Source: Argopecten irradians
Lineage: Eukaryota; Mollusca; Bivalvia; Pectinida; Pectinidae
Direction: 5' to 3'
Length of the DNA stretch: 64,000 nt
Assembly (NCBI RefSeq): GCF_041381155.1
Contig: NC_091134.1
Span: 75,007,051 to 75,071,050 of the forward strand
Both the position numbers and the translations under genes were made by a program. Positions 1 to 10,202 of the stretch are shown in pieces. Every line of letters starts with the position of its first letter. Within the stretch, counting starts at the first letter, position 1. The notes under the pieces are model-generated. The model saw only the letters and a list, made by a program, of their open reading frames with translations. It had not been told where the DNA came from and made no database searches.

Positions 1-776
1 TGTTCTGTAAATTGATCTCCTTATCAACTCTTCTAATCTCTCTAAGAAGTAAGTCAAAATCTTTGATAGTATCATATGTATGTCTCGTCTGACTTTTCAA
101 CCGGTCAGATGACAAAGAGGTCCAGAATTTGTGACGTAAAAGTTCACTTTTCGAGAATTGGTCTAAATACCCCTGCTCTACTGCAACATGCAACATAGAC
201 TCAAGGCGACAACCAAAATCTCTTCAGGCCTTTGAAAAGAATTAAAAAAATCCTGCATAATCATACCATTAGTACTTACATCCCCAAAGAAGTTATCAAG
301 CTTGGAGAGTACTAAGGTGAGGTCTGGACTATTTCCCAATGACATTAGCCTCCGACGTGCTGTACCACGTAACGATCTGCGAATAGCCTGGGACAAAAGA
401 CTGCCTGTAATCTCTGGGTCATCAGTGAGGCATCGAACCTTAAAACGTCATTTTCTATAGGATACATCCACCTTAACCGGAGGAACCTCCCCAGAAAACT
501 GAGGTATCTTAGGCACCTCTGGAGCTTTCACAAAATAGCTCTCATTCTGGCGAGAACGGTTTTGAGTTCGATCAAGGTCTGACTCATCTCTATGGTTACC
601 AGTATAGGTTAACTGGTTCCAACAAACCCATCACCAAAACCAGGGAGTTTCTCCCTTTTGGGAGTGATATCAAATTTACCAGTAGAACTTTAATCATCTC
701 CATTTCTGACTGAGAGATGGTTATGCCCACTGGTTTGTCATCAGCAACGGTTTGATTTCTATCCGCCATGCTCATA
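1..776 (-). pseudogene. gag-like ORF of an LTR retrotransposon (broken, runs off the window)
   Basis: Reading the minus strand from an ATG at 776, the start (MSMADRNQ) leads into a gag-like protein that continues past position 1. At least three frame changes or stops are visible: near 670, near 610 where a TAA interrupts a Gly/Phe-rich stretch, and a TAG near 178. The clearest segment (396-178) carries RRSLRGTARRRLMSLG and DNFFGDV, a helical capsid-like pattern seen in animal gag and PNMA-like proteins. It is followed by a conserved block rich in Phe and Arg. No zinc knuckle or pol is visible because the element leaves the window. The leader, primer-binding site and LTR fragment to its right (777-1,591) are in matching order and orientation, so this is the 5' part of one element. 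Gag assignment is by pattern only. Confidence 0.6.
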
Positions 777-1497
777 ATTACAAATTTTAAATAAGATATT
801 TAATTTGTTAGCTTCAGAGCCTTTTATCACTGAATATATGTCCTCTTTATAACAAGTGACTATACAGTGTCCTCACAAGCAAGTATACATCGCCAGTTTC
901 AAAACAATGCAAGTGACTATACAATTTTACCTGATCATCCTACAACTTCAAAATACGATTAAGTAAAAGATAGTGTGTCCATTAATATGTATTGATGTGT
1001 TTTATATTGTTGGATTCCTGTGATGGTGTTTGAAATAATGAAAGCCAGAAAGAAAACCTTAAAATAGTGCAAAATATTAGGCGGGTGTCTCAATTCTTTG
1101 ATGATGAACAGCAGATCAAATCACGAAAAGTGTCTGAAATGTTAATGCTGGTTAACCCTCAACATTTCATTAGTCATTGGTATTTCAAACTGCTATCCAT
1201 GACGCCGTGTATAACTGAAGATTACAACAAAAACGTTTAGAATGAATAAAATTGGCAAAAATGATCCACTATCCATTGTTTCATTTGTCTAAGCAAGTGA
1301 CCGAGAACCGCTTTACAGACTCGCAACTACGAAATTAAAAAAAATACTATACACTTCCGTTCATACACTGTGAGTACGGGCATCGCCTCGGCTGCGGGAA
1401 GGAAAACCTCTTGACCTCCTTCACCCATTACTTCATAGATTTAGTCACAGAACATTTCAACACTTACGTTGTACGAAGTACAGTTCATAGCATACGA
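777..1497 (-). other. Leader (5' UTR) of the minus-strand LTR element; no gene
   Basis: This 720-base non-coding stretch lies between the primer-binding site (1,498-1,515) and the gag start at 776. It carries several CAAGTGACTATACA-like words (near 852 and 912) that recur near 17,905 and 18,309. It also has a 29-base segment (1,344-1,372) that is identical to 18,340-18,368 just before the gag of the gypsy element. No ORF of note. Confidence 0.4.
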
Positions 1498-1515
1498 CCG
1501 TCACCGCTGCCACCA
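1498..1515 (-). promoter_or_regulatory. Primer-binding site of the minus-strand LTR element
   Basis: On the minus strand the LTR fragment ends ...CATCAACA at 1,516 and is followed directly by TGGTGGCAGCGGTGACGG. A TGG start right after an LTR ending in CA is the usual position of a tRNA primer-binding site. The same TGGTGGCAGCG start occurs after the 5' LTR of the inner element at 24,146. I do not identify the tRNA. Confidence 0.6.
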
Positions 1516-1591
1516 TGTTGATGTGGAGTTGTTATATTAAACAAATACAAGTAGACAGTAGTTTTCTTAGCTGCCATGCCGTCCACATCTT
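1516..1591 (-). repeat. LTR fragment (copy B of a ~181-bp LTR)
   Basis: This matches the 3' end of the ~181-bp LTR seen whole at 27,737-27,917 (+) and 30,008-30,189 (-). Similarity stops at 1,591, so only about 76 bp remain. It is the only one of the three copies with a primer-binding site and gag leader still attached, which is what shows that the repeat is an LTR. Confidence 0.65.
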
Positions 1592-3939
1592 GGTGCTTTG
1601 TTAGCTCGCTGCTGGCTAAAAAAACTGTGGTGTCAGTTTTGACAGTTTGTGTGTAAACCGTTCACTATCGTATATTTGTTTCTATTGTTTTTTAAGTAAG
1701 TAGGTATTTTGTTTGGTGTTATGTACTACGTCACTCATTATCTGTACCCGGTGTCGAGTGCCTTGTAGGTAGGGGATCCCCAATCACTTGGTCTACTCGG
1801 TCATCATTTACTGGTATTGGGTGTAGGTATATTACTACCATTATATATTTTATAGTGCTCTATATTTTGTTTTCACTTGTACAAATCAGTCCAACAGAGT
1901 TATCAAATACACTATCAATTTAAAAGTTTAGTCAACTTTGTTGCCAAGATCATATATAGTCATTTACAATTTAGATGGAGTAAATGCAACAAAAATGCAA
2001 TAGAATGCACCACGTTGTGATACTTCAGGTATAACTTGGATTTCCATGGACCAGTCATTACTTTAAAAAATTGTCCGAATTACGGAGTAAAACAAATACT
2101 TCTAGAATCATTAACGAAAATTACTTACGTCATTTTCCATATTTCTTACGACGGAAATGGCCATTCACTTACAAAATTATTTTCATATTTTCGTGTCTAA
2201 CGTTATTCCACGGGGATTCAATTTCGCGTGTTAATCTTTTGTTTTTAATGAAATGCTATTGTTGCGGCGACTGATTTTCGCAATTTCTTACATGTGCATC
2301 ACCAGCGAAATAAGTAAAATCTAATCGCACGCATAAATATGTTTTGGCTTCAAATATAACTTATAGGGAAATGATGATTCCATTAGTATAGACAAAAATA
2401 ATGTCAAATTTTCGAGGCGATTTGGCCCATTATCAAGACACAAACAAAATGTCCTCTTAATGACGTTGTGGTCAAAATGCACACATACTCACATTTTTTT
2501 TATATAAAAGAATAACATACATAGGCTGATTAATATTAGTGATGATAGTGATGAGCATCTAATCTACCTTTGTGCGTCTGTATCGATTGGTATGTACATA
2601 TTCAAAATCGTTCTCGCCCGGGAATCACGTGATAAAAAAGTGAGCTTTCCATTAAAGCGAATAGTCTGGCAAAGAAGGCTAAAATCGGTAAAAATGGTGT
2701 TAATATATCCAGTATAATTTCTTATGAAATAGAAAAATAAAATTTCCCATCAAAATCGCTCTGTATGCGAAGAAATTAATATATATTATAGGAATCCTAA
2801 AAATCCTCCCGACCGGCTATCAGTGCAGTTCAATCTTAACGCATGCGCAACATCCACCACTCTCCGTAGTAAACAAAACATGGCTACCGTAGTTTTGAAC
2901 TAAAAGGTTTCCGCCAAAACAACCAACTGACTCCCCTAAAATGCGAAAGGAAAGGCAATGGAGCAGCGACAATCCCAACATATGACTCGGTAAACATTAC
3001 GACGCATGGAGAGTGTTAATACAACTTGATATAGTGAAGAGAACAGTTCAAACGAGCACGCGGCTCCGGACCGCTACTGTACGTACCTAACGTTAGGCCT
3101 ACAACCCGGTACTCCCTGCTCAGCTGATAGTGAGTGAGTCTTCGTATTTTGATAATTATGTAATTAGTCCCTAGCAGTATTTTTTCATGAATGAGATGTC
3201 ACATATGGTCACATGTATCATACATGTTCCCCAATCGCGTAAAACCCCAATCGCGTAAAACGTAACCCTTGGGTAAATAGCGGTTCTTTCATGGGGCCTC
3301 TTTAGGGGTAATGCCCTGCATATTTATAAAATGTACCGTTGTAATGCATGTACAGTTAGAATGTAACCGCTAGTGCATTATCAAGCTAAGATTTGTTTCA
3401 ATTAATCTATATTATGCTACCGGTCAATTCATACAGTTCTGTTGTATATATTTATAGATTTTTAATTTGTAAATTATATATTGTTCTGTATATGTTCTGG
3501 TAGTGGTATACACATACATATACATATGTACATGTAGGTTTTAGCTTGTTCTTTAGATATATTTTGGAGGACACATACAGTATTATTTCTGGTCATAATA
3601 ATAAAAAGTGTTTGTATATTTATTACAACTGTACCTGGTTCATGTGTATATGACAAACTTTACAGAGTTGAAATGTACTGCAGCCATGTATCATTTATAA
3701 TTATTCTGAATTTTTGTTGGAACTATAGATAATGAATTTTGTATCTTTTTTGGAACAATATTTGATTTTATTATACCTTTACTTCTTTTTCGCTATATAA
3801 AAAGTAGTCAATAGAAATGCTATTAAACTTTTCACTGTCATAAAAAGCTATTCCCCGGTAAATGGACTATACCGTGGGAAAAGGCTATTTACCTGCATTC
3901 AAATTTGGCGGACTTTTCCTCTATAGCGATTTTGATTGG
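1592..3939. other. Non-coding stretch, no supported gene
   Basis: AT-rich sequence with only short ORFs (longest about 67 codons, no recognisable domain). A 17-base near-tandem duplication (CCCCAATCGCGTAAAA, twice) lies at 3,230-3,262. I see nothing else I can name. Confidence 0.5.
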
Positions 3940-3960
3940 ACGTCATCTGACGACGTTTCA

Positions 3961-4010
3961 TGACGTCAGATGACGTTTATGTGACGTCAGATGACGTTTA
4001 TGTGACGTCA
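3961..4010. promoter_or_regulatory. Three CRE palindromes in a 21-bp tandem repeat
   Basis: TGACGTCA occurs at 3,961-3,968, 3,982-3,989 and 4,003-4,010. The spacing is exactly 21 bp, inside a tandem repeat with AGATGACGTTTATG between the palindromes. TGACGTCA is the consensus site for CREB/ATF-type bZIP factors. The 21-bp spacing puts the sites on the same helical face. The array ends 43 bp before the ATG of the recombinase-like gene. Promoter function is inferred. Confidence 0.5.
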
Positions 4011-4052
4011 TTGACGTTCCATCGCAAAGCGACAAGGCTGGTGTTTAGGAAA

Positions 4053-5550
4053 ATGGCTGTAAACGGAACACGATTTGACAACTTTGACGAGGAAACACTA
4101 ACAAAGTTGGTAAACGAAAGAGACAGTGCAAATACCCAACAGGTTATCAAAACTGCGGTAAACATCTTGAAGGATTACTTCCGAGAAAAATCACTTTGAA
4201 CGATCAGTGAACTTGAGGGTGAAACAAGGGAACATGTGAACGGTATTCTTCGAAAGTTTTACGCGGAGTTGAAAAAAGTTGATGGATCCCGATACACTAA
4301 AAAATCCATGATTACAATCAGGTATGGATTGCAAAAGTACTTTTTAAAGAAGCGCGATGAGGATATTATAAACGCCGACGCATTTAAGAAAGCAAATGAA
4401 ATGTTCAAGTCGGTGTTGGTGAACCTAAAAAAGGCGGGATTAGGGGATACGAAACACAAAGCTCCAATTGATGCAAAAGACATGGAGAAGCTTTACGCAA
4501 GTGAAATCTTTTCTACAAATACCTCGGAGGGATTACAAAACCGGACAATATTTGAATATCTATACTATTTCTGTAATAGAGGCCGTGAGAACCTGAGAGA
4601 TATTCAGAAAAATGATTTCAACATCAATACTGATGCTACAGGGAGACGATACGTCACCGTCACCAGTTGGCAAACAAAAAACCATCGCGGCGACGATTTA
4701 AGAGACAATGACAAGGAGGGACGCATGTATGATCAACCAGGTACTGTAACATTGATTTTATTGAAAGTTTTAATATTTCAAATTTGAAAAAGCGTATTTA
4801 AAGGTGTAGCTTATACAAACAATACCAAATTCGTTTACAATTACGTCGTGTTCATTTTTCATTAGCATTGACTTTTGTCATTTGTATGAGTCAAGTAAAT
4901 AATGCATTTCATTTTCCTTCCTCTTCATATGTTTCAGGGAATCCTAATTGTCCTGTGGCTACTATTGAGAAATACCTAAGCAAATTAAATCCTAACAATG
5001 ACAACTTCTGGCAAAGGCCGAAGAAAACTGTCGATCAGAGCATGGATGATAATTGCGCTGTAGGTAAAATACTTTGAACAATTTCATGTCACGGCTCAGC
5101 AAAGATGCAGGTCTCTCTGTTAAATACACCAACCATTGCATAAGGGCAACATGTATCACGACGCTTGACCAAAAGGGAGTCGAAGCAAGGCACATCATGG
5201 GCATAAGCGGGCACAAATCGGAAAACTCTATCAGGTCTTATAGTGAGAGACTAAGTGAAAACAAGAAACGCCAAATTTCGGACATACTGAGTGAAAATGT
5301 TGCCCCAGCAAAGTCTCCAAAACTACACAACTCTGTCAACGGAAATGAACTAGTTACATGCTCTTCCAACCTCCAGCTTCCCGACTTTTTAGACGACGAA
5401 TTCGAAAGTATAATGGCTGACATTACTGCATATGAGCTAGCCGCTACTAGGACAAATGTCTGCAATAACATCCCAATGAGTACATCAGGCAATATTCCAG
5501 GAAATTTCCATCTCAATAATTGCAATGTTACCATCAATATCACAAAGTAG
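4053..5550 (+). pseudogene. Crypton-type (DUF3504) tyrosine recombinase, decayed, one intron
   Basis: Starts at ATG 4,053 (MAVNGTRFDNF). The N-terminal segment resembles the helical arm of DUF3504 proteins (vertebrate ZMYM/QRICH1 relatives and Crypton recombinases): paired NTQQVIKTAVNILKDYF, then a core with RENLRDIQ. The second coding part has NHCIRATCITTL followed by GISGHKSENSIRSYSE. These are the HxxR and GH...Y region of tyrosine recombinases. Exons 4,053-4,740 and 4,938-5,550 are joined by a 197-bp GT...AG intron (GTACTG...TTTCAG, phase 1). Two lesions are visible: a TGA at 4,197-4,199 and a one-base loss in the A-run near 5,068 that shifts the frame. I saw no terminal repeats. It may be an old transposon copy or a dead host gene derived from one. 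Confidence 0.7.
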
Positions 5551-6176
5551 AATTAACTGGATCATATAAATACTGACTGTTGTTATGGAATATTATATAT
5601 GTTTGGGACTTCCGGTTGCGCACGCACCTATGGCGGATGGTTAGAAATTTCCTCTGAAGATCGGCTGATCTAAATCGATCATCATCACACTTTCTTTTAC
5701 ATTTTTCAGTGACATATTTTGGTAAAAATGTAGAACTGGTTATATTCTACCATATTTTTCGACTTTAGGCTGATTATAGAGACATATTTTTGCACTAGAA
5801 TAGGATGATGTTGCATTATACTGTCAAGTGATTTTCAAAAATCAAAATGGCTACCACCTGATCCAAATTGATCTTAATTACCTTTTCTTTACATTTTTCA
5901 TTGTCATATCTTGATATAAATGTAGTACTCATCATATTATCGACCATATGCTGATATATGGACGCATTTTTTCCATATAGATTAGGATAATGTTACTTGC
6001 TACTGACATGTGTTTTTCAAAACTCAAAATGGCTAACTCTTGAGGACGAGTCGAGGCGACCTTCTGTGAGTAGACAACTTTTCTGTTCATTATTTAGAAA
6101 TAACATTATATCATGTAATAAGAATGATACACCCCTAAATTTCACATTTTTTGCCCAATACTTAATAATTATCCCC
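5551..6176. other. Upstream region of the SGNH ORF; no gene
   Basis: Holds an ACTTCCGG (ETS-type) motif followed by TTGCGCACGCACC at 5,608-5,628 and then CTATGGCGGATGG. This is a promoter-like cluster, possibly the LINE's own promoter. A near-perfect inverted match to 5,610-5,627 lies at 14,768-14,785 beyond the LINE. The rest is AT-rich, with two diverged ~120-bp segments sharing CATTTTTCA...GACATATTT (5,690-5,800 and 5,880-5,990). Confidence 0.35.
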
Positions 6177-6884
6177 ATGAGTGTATCGAAACTCCAAAAA
6201 TTTCTAGACAGAAACCCGCCCCAGCTAGATGTTCGTAGTGATCGTACAATCATTTTCGTCTCTGATAGTAAGGGCCTAAAACTAAGAGATGTAGCTGAGA
6301 CGCCTATTGAAAAAAGTATTGTGTGGTACTGTCGCCCTGGCCAGAACACCCGAGTTTCGATTAACTATATAGTTGAGAACTTGGAGCCCTTCATTAGGCG
6401 TTACACTAAGGTGTCAATATTTCTCTGGACGGGCACGTGTGATCTTACCAAGAAGACTGGTCGATTCATCAGCCTACATGAGGCCCCTATCGACAATGTA
6501 ATAGAGCAGTACAGCAGACTCGTCTCCCTCAGTAACAAATATGGAGACTCTGTAAAGTTCACTATTCTAGAGTGCCCTTACTACAGTATCCGGATATGGA
6601 ATGCGAATAAAGGCTATGAAAATCCTGAAACACTCGCCGACTCAGACTCTATCTTAAGAGCGAAAATAGATGAGCTGAACAAAGGTATCCCCGCCCTAAA
6701 CCGCGAATTAGGAACAGCCTCTCCCAAACTAACCCTTGACATGTTGAAGTCGAGAAAGAGCAACAAAGCCTACACAACCGAAATAATATCATACTCGCTT
6801 CTATCTGACGGGGTCCATTCCACCAAAGTTCTAAACAAATACTGGCTGAGAAGGATCATAGAGTACTTTGTTGCTGAACACTAA
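6177..6884 (+). CDS. SGNH/GDSL-hydrolase-like ORF of the LINE (235 aa)
   Basis: Open from ATG 6,177 (MSVSKLQKFLDRNPP); upstream in-frame codons to 5,997 look non-coding. Three SGNH blocks are visible: block I FVSDSKG (nucleophile Ser in a D-S context), a block III equivalent LWTGTCDLT (Cys where the family usually has Asn), and block V SDGVHST (Asp-x-x-His). The usual GDSL signature is weak, so enzymatic activity is uncertain. A broken paralogue sits at 29,344-30,007. Esterase domains are known in CR1 ORF1 proteins. The hairpin at 6,910-6,943 begins 25 nt after the stop, and the PHD ORF follows 147 nt downstream in the same frame. It may be an ORF1a of this LINE or the tail of a separate element that the LINE joined. 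Confidence 0.6.
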   Translation: MSVSKLQKFLDRNPPQLDVRSDRTIIFVSDSKGLKLRDVAETPIEKSIVWYCRPGQNTRVSINYIVENLEPFIRRYTKVSIFLWTGTCDLTKKTGRFISLHEAPIDNVIEQYSRLVSLSNKYGDSVKFTILECPYYSIRIWNANKGYENPETLADSDSILRAKIDELNKGIPALNRELGTASPKLTLDMLKSRKSNKAYTTEIISYSLLSDGVHSTKVLNKYWLRRIIEYFVAEH

Positions 6885-6909
6885 CATTTATGTATACTAA
6901 CTAGTTTCT

Positions 6910-6943
6910 GCTCAGTTGTTTGGGGATTGCTCCGCCACTGAGC
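6910..6943 (+). other. Conserved hairpin, copy 1 (stem GCTCAG/CTGAGC)
   Basis: A perfect 6-bp stem (6,910-6,915 with 6,938-6,943) encloses a 22-nt loop beginning TTGTTTGGGGATTGC. Inside the loop GGGG can pair with CTCC (one G-T wobble) across ATTG. The same loop occurs at 14,507-14,528 inside a stem of unrelated sequence that is also perfect. This indicates a structure kept by selection in RNA or single-stranded DNA. Function unknown. Confidence 0.6.
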
Positions 6944-7031
6944 TAGTAAACTACATATTTGTACAACATACAAGAACTGTCTTTAAATACCACATAGTAT
7001 AGTTCATTTCTGTCTACCTAGTGTATTCACC

Positions 7032-8216
7032 ATGGACAATGACCAGCGCAATAAGAGGTCCAAACCAGAAGACTCACTACATCTGTGTGGCCAATGTGAA
7101 ACAGAACTCAACACACACACGAATCATATTCAGTGTGATATTTGTGGGTTTAACTACTGCCAAAGATGTTCGAGGATTTCGGATATGGCCTATCAGTGTC
7201 TTATCAATAGTGACATAGATAACATGACCTGGTCATGCAGAGTGTGTAAAAGAACAAAACCAACTCTGGACCATATTAATAACTCCCTCAAAATGTTGTG
7301 TGAGAAAAACGAGGTCAGACTCGACAGCATAGAGAGCAGGCTAAACCAACTAGAAACCACCTCCAAAGAAACCAAGACGGAACTTCACAAAGCATCTACA
7401 ATGATGGATAACCTCAGAGAAAATGTCTTCGATCTAGTTGACGAGAGAACGAAAGAACTTCAAGAACGACGTTCCAAGGAAGAAAATGTGATATTGTTTA
7501 ATATGCCTGAATGTGAAAACCAAACACCAGATGAAATAAAAACCCATGACACCCAGGTCTTTAACCAGTTATGTATAGCCCTCACTGGATCCATACCGGA
7601 AACACTCTCCATGTATAGACTCGGCAAGCATAACAAAGACAAATCCAGGCCACTAGTAGCTGTAATGAAGGCAAAACAGGAGCGTAAACAACTCCTGGAG
7701 AAGGCAAGAAATATCAAAGACAGAGCACCTCCATCTCTAAAGAATGCCATATTGACAAGAGATCTTACCAAACTACAACGTGAGGAAAGAAAGGCAAAAT
7801 TCAAAGCAAGAAAGACTGTGGAAAACTTAAAGGAGTCCTCCTCAAGCTCAAGCTCCTCTGGAACCAAGATAAACAAAAAATCTAAGGAGAAAGACCTGCT
7901 GTCTGGGGATAGCCCCGCCACAGGTCCTATCCGAAACCCTAGTCATCAAAACCCTTCAACCATCCAGAAATCAACAACCGTGGATGACGTTAGGTCACTA
8001 CAATCAGTAGACTTTATAAGTCCTATAAGGCCCAGCCAAAGGTCAGCCAAGTTGAGAATGGTTACAGCTAGTGTATATAATGATACAACTCTCAACTCTT
8101 CCCAAATATCCATCATGGACGACCAAGAGGAAACACTAGCATATGCAATTGATTCGGACGATGACCCGGTGAACGATACCATTACCGAATCAGGTTCCCA
8201 AAAGACCATATTATAG
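7032..8216 (+). CDS. LINE ORF1: PHD-finger, coiled-coil RNA-binding-type protein (394 aa)
   Basis: Starts at ATG 7,032 in a strong context (CACCATGG). Residues ~18-76 form a PHD-type zinc finger: CGQC, CDIC, YCQRC, then WSCRVC. Residues ~85-155 are a heptad-rich coiled coil. Residues ~155-235 (ENVILFNMPECENQTPDE...LSMYRLGKHNKDKSRPLVA) match the RRM-like fold plus basic C-terminal domain of ORF1 proteins in CR1/L2/L1 LINEs. A basic and then Ser-rich tail follows. Such proteins bind the element's RNA and act as chaperones in the retrotransposition particle; this role is from family knowledge. The stop is a single TAG at 8,214-8,216. ORF2 continues in the same frame right after it with no other ATG for 66 bases. 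Confidence 0.8.
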   Translation: MDNDQRNKRSKPEDSLHLCGQCETELNTHTNHIQCDICGFNYCQRCSRISDMAYQCLINSDIDNMTWSCRVCKRTKPTLDHINNSLKMLCEKNEVRLDSIESRLNQLETTSKETKTELHKASTMMDNLRENVFDLVDERTKELQERRSKEENVILFNMPECENQTPDEIKTHDTQVFNQLCIALTGSIPETLSMYRLGKHNKDKSRPLVAVMKAKQERKQLLEKARNIKDRAPPSLKNAILTRDLTKLQREERKAKFKARKTVENLKESSSSSSSSGTKINKKSKEKDLLSGDSPATGPIRNPSHQNPSTIQKSTTVDDVRSLQSVDFISPIRPSQRSAKLRMVTASVYNDTTLNSSQISIMDDQEETLAYAIDSDDDPVNDTITESGSQKTIL

Positions 8217-9366
8217 GATACCTGTTTTACCAGTTTTACCCAAGATGATGTTCATAATGAAGTATGTGGGAAACTAACTACTATGTACTCGAACTGTGAT
8301 ACACTAACACAAACCAAAAAAGCTGAATTAGAAGACATTATACGGATTAATCACCCTGACATAATATGTCTAACCGAGATTCTTCAAAAAACACCATCAT
8401 ATACTTATGACGATCGCCACTACAAGATAGAAAACTACCACCACTATGTAGCTAGCAACATGAAGAGAGGAGTAGTGATCTACATTAAGAGTAACATCAA
8501 CTCGGAATACGTTGAGCTAGATCCTCTAGAAGATCAAGTATCCTGCACCATTAATCTACGAAATAGAGACCAACTCCTTATTTGGAATATCTATAGGAGC
8601 CCAAATAACACAGAAGAGAACAACAATAAAATACTAGAAATCTTTGACAGGCTGTATACTATGAACTTTACACATATATTAATAGTAGGAGATTTGAACT
8701 TCAAACAGATCAACTGGGAGACTATGTCAACAACGGTCGGAAACAACCACCCTGCTAACAAATTTTTGTCTACTATCGAGGACTGCTACATGTTTCAACA
8801 CGTAAAGGATCCGACTAGATATAGAGAAGGCCAAGTAAGTAATATCCTGGACCTGATCATCACAAATGAGGAAGGAATGGTGGAAAATCTTGAGTATAAT
8901 CCAAGTCTAGGTTCCAGTGACCACCTAGTACTAGCATTTGACCTAATCGTGTATGTTGATAGCAACCCTAAAGACAACACTAAAACAAGATACAACTTTC
9001 ATAAAGGAGACTATGAAACTATCAGGCAAAATCTTACAAACATCCAACTACAAGACATTGAGAACTGTTCTAATGTATCGGAAGCCTGGGAAGTCTTCAG
9101 TCAACAACTCGATAGGGAAATTAGGGAGAACATTCCACTACATCAAACTAACAGCCAAAGAAATTCAAAACCATACATATCCAAAACAGCAAAGGATGCA
9201 GTTAGACGAAAACAGAAATGCTGGACCAAATACCTACATTGTAAATCTGCTCACAATTTTGCTGAATATAAAATGGCTAGGAACCGAGCTACACAAACTC
9301 TGAGGCATTCCAAATACTACTACGAAAAAGACCTGGCTGACAAAATAAAAACTAATCCGAAGCTTA
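8217..9366 (+). pseudogene. LINE ORF2, N-terminal endonuclease part
   Basis: Open in the same frame as ORF1 from directly after its TAG; the first ATG is 8,283 (MYSNCDTLTQTKK). Endonuclease/exonuclease/phosphatase-fold motifs appear in order: PDIICLTEI, GVVIYIKSN, LIWNIYRSPNN, ILIVGDLNFKQINW, NILDLIITNE and SSDHLVLAFDL. This is the APE-type endonuclease that nicks target DNA. The linker toward reverse transcriptase follows (AYEKDLADKIKTNPKL-type). The sequence is cut at ~9,366 by the LTR of the inserted element. The rest of ORF2 resumes at 12,607. Confidence 0.8.
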
Positions 9367-10034
9367 TGTCATAGAGAAATTTGAGATGTTCTTTGTTGTT
9401 ATATAATTGTATATTTTACCTATAGATGTGTTGATCAGTTTAAAATCTACCCTAAGGCATTGTGGTCTTACTTTTGTGGAGTGACCACCAATTACATATA
9501 GTATTCACATGTCAAAGTGTTTATAAACTTCCTTGAGGCAATGGTGTCATTGATAAGCTTAAGTAGATATATTTCATATCAAACTGTCGATATATTGTCA
9601 AGTCGTTTAATTGTGATAATATCTTTATGCTATTAATCTTGATTACATCCGGGTTTACCTATTGGACAATGGTCATTTTATTATAAAAAACCCATGTCTG
9701 ATTTATGAATATCAGTTGGATTTCCAACCTTCAAGGCGGTCACTACGGATATTTCTTGGATTACCAGATAGTGAACTGTGTGTGTGAACATTATTCAAAT
9801 TCTGAAGTTTTATAAGGTGGATCGCCATCTACGGACAACTAATTCAGTGTCTACGTTGGATTACCAATACGAGTGAACTTTCATTTTATTTCTATGTAAT
9901 GTGTCACATATGTTTGATATATAAGAAAGAAATACAATACAAGAGAAAAGCAAATTCCACTAGAATTCTTCGTTTTGTGTCCTGCAATTTATATCGTTAC
10001 CAACGGTCCGAACCGAACCTGACAATAACACACA
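9367..10034 (+). repeat. Left LTR of the non-autonomous element
   Basis: 668 bp, TGTCATAG...ACACACA. By eye, the first ~555 bp are identical to the right LTR, whereas the last ~115 bp carry roughly 14 differences. TGGTGAGAGAATTCGG near 10,051 is a possible primer-binding site. Confidence 0.75.
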
Positions 10035-10202
10035 TTTCCTTTATTAAAATTGGTGAGAGAATTCGGAGTAACTTGCCACAGGTAAGCCAAGTTACGCACA
10101 AGATCCCCGGGAACCTCAGCGAGACCCCAACCTTGGAGCACCAAGACTGTTGCCACAAATCTGCTCCGCATTTCAACAATAGATACCACATACCGAAACG
10201 AA

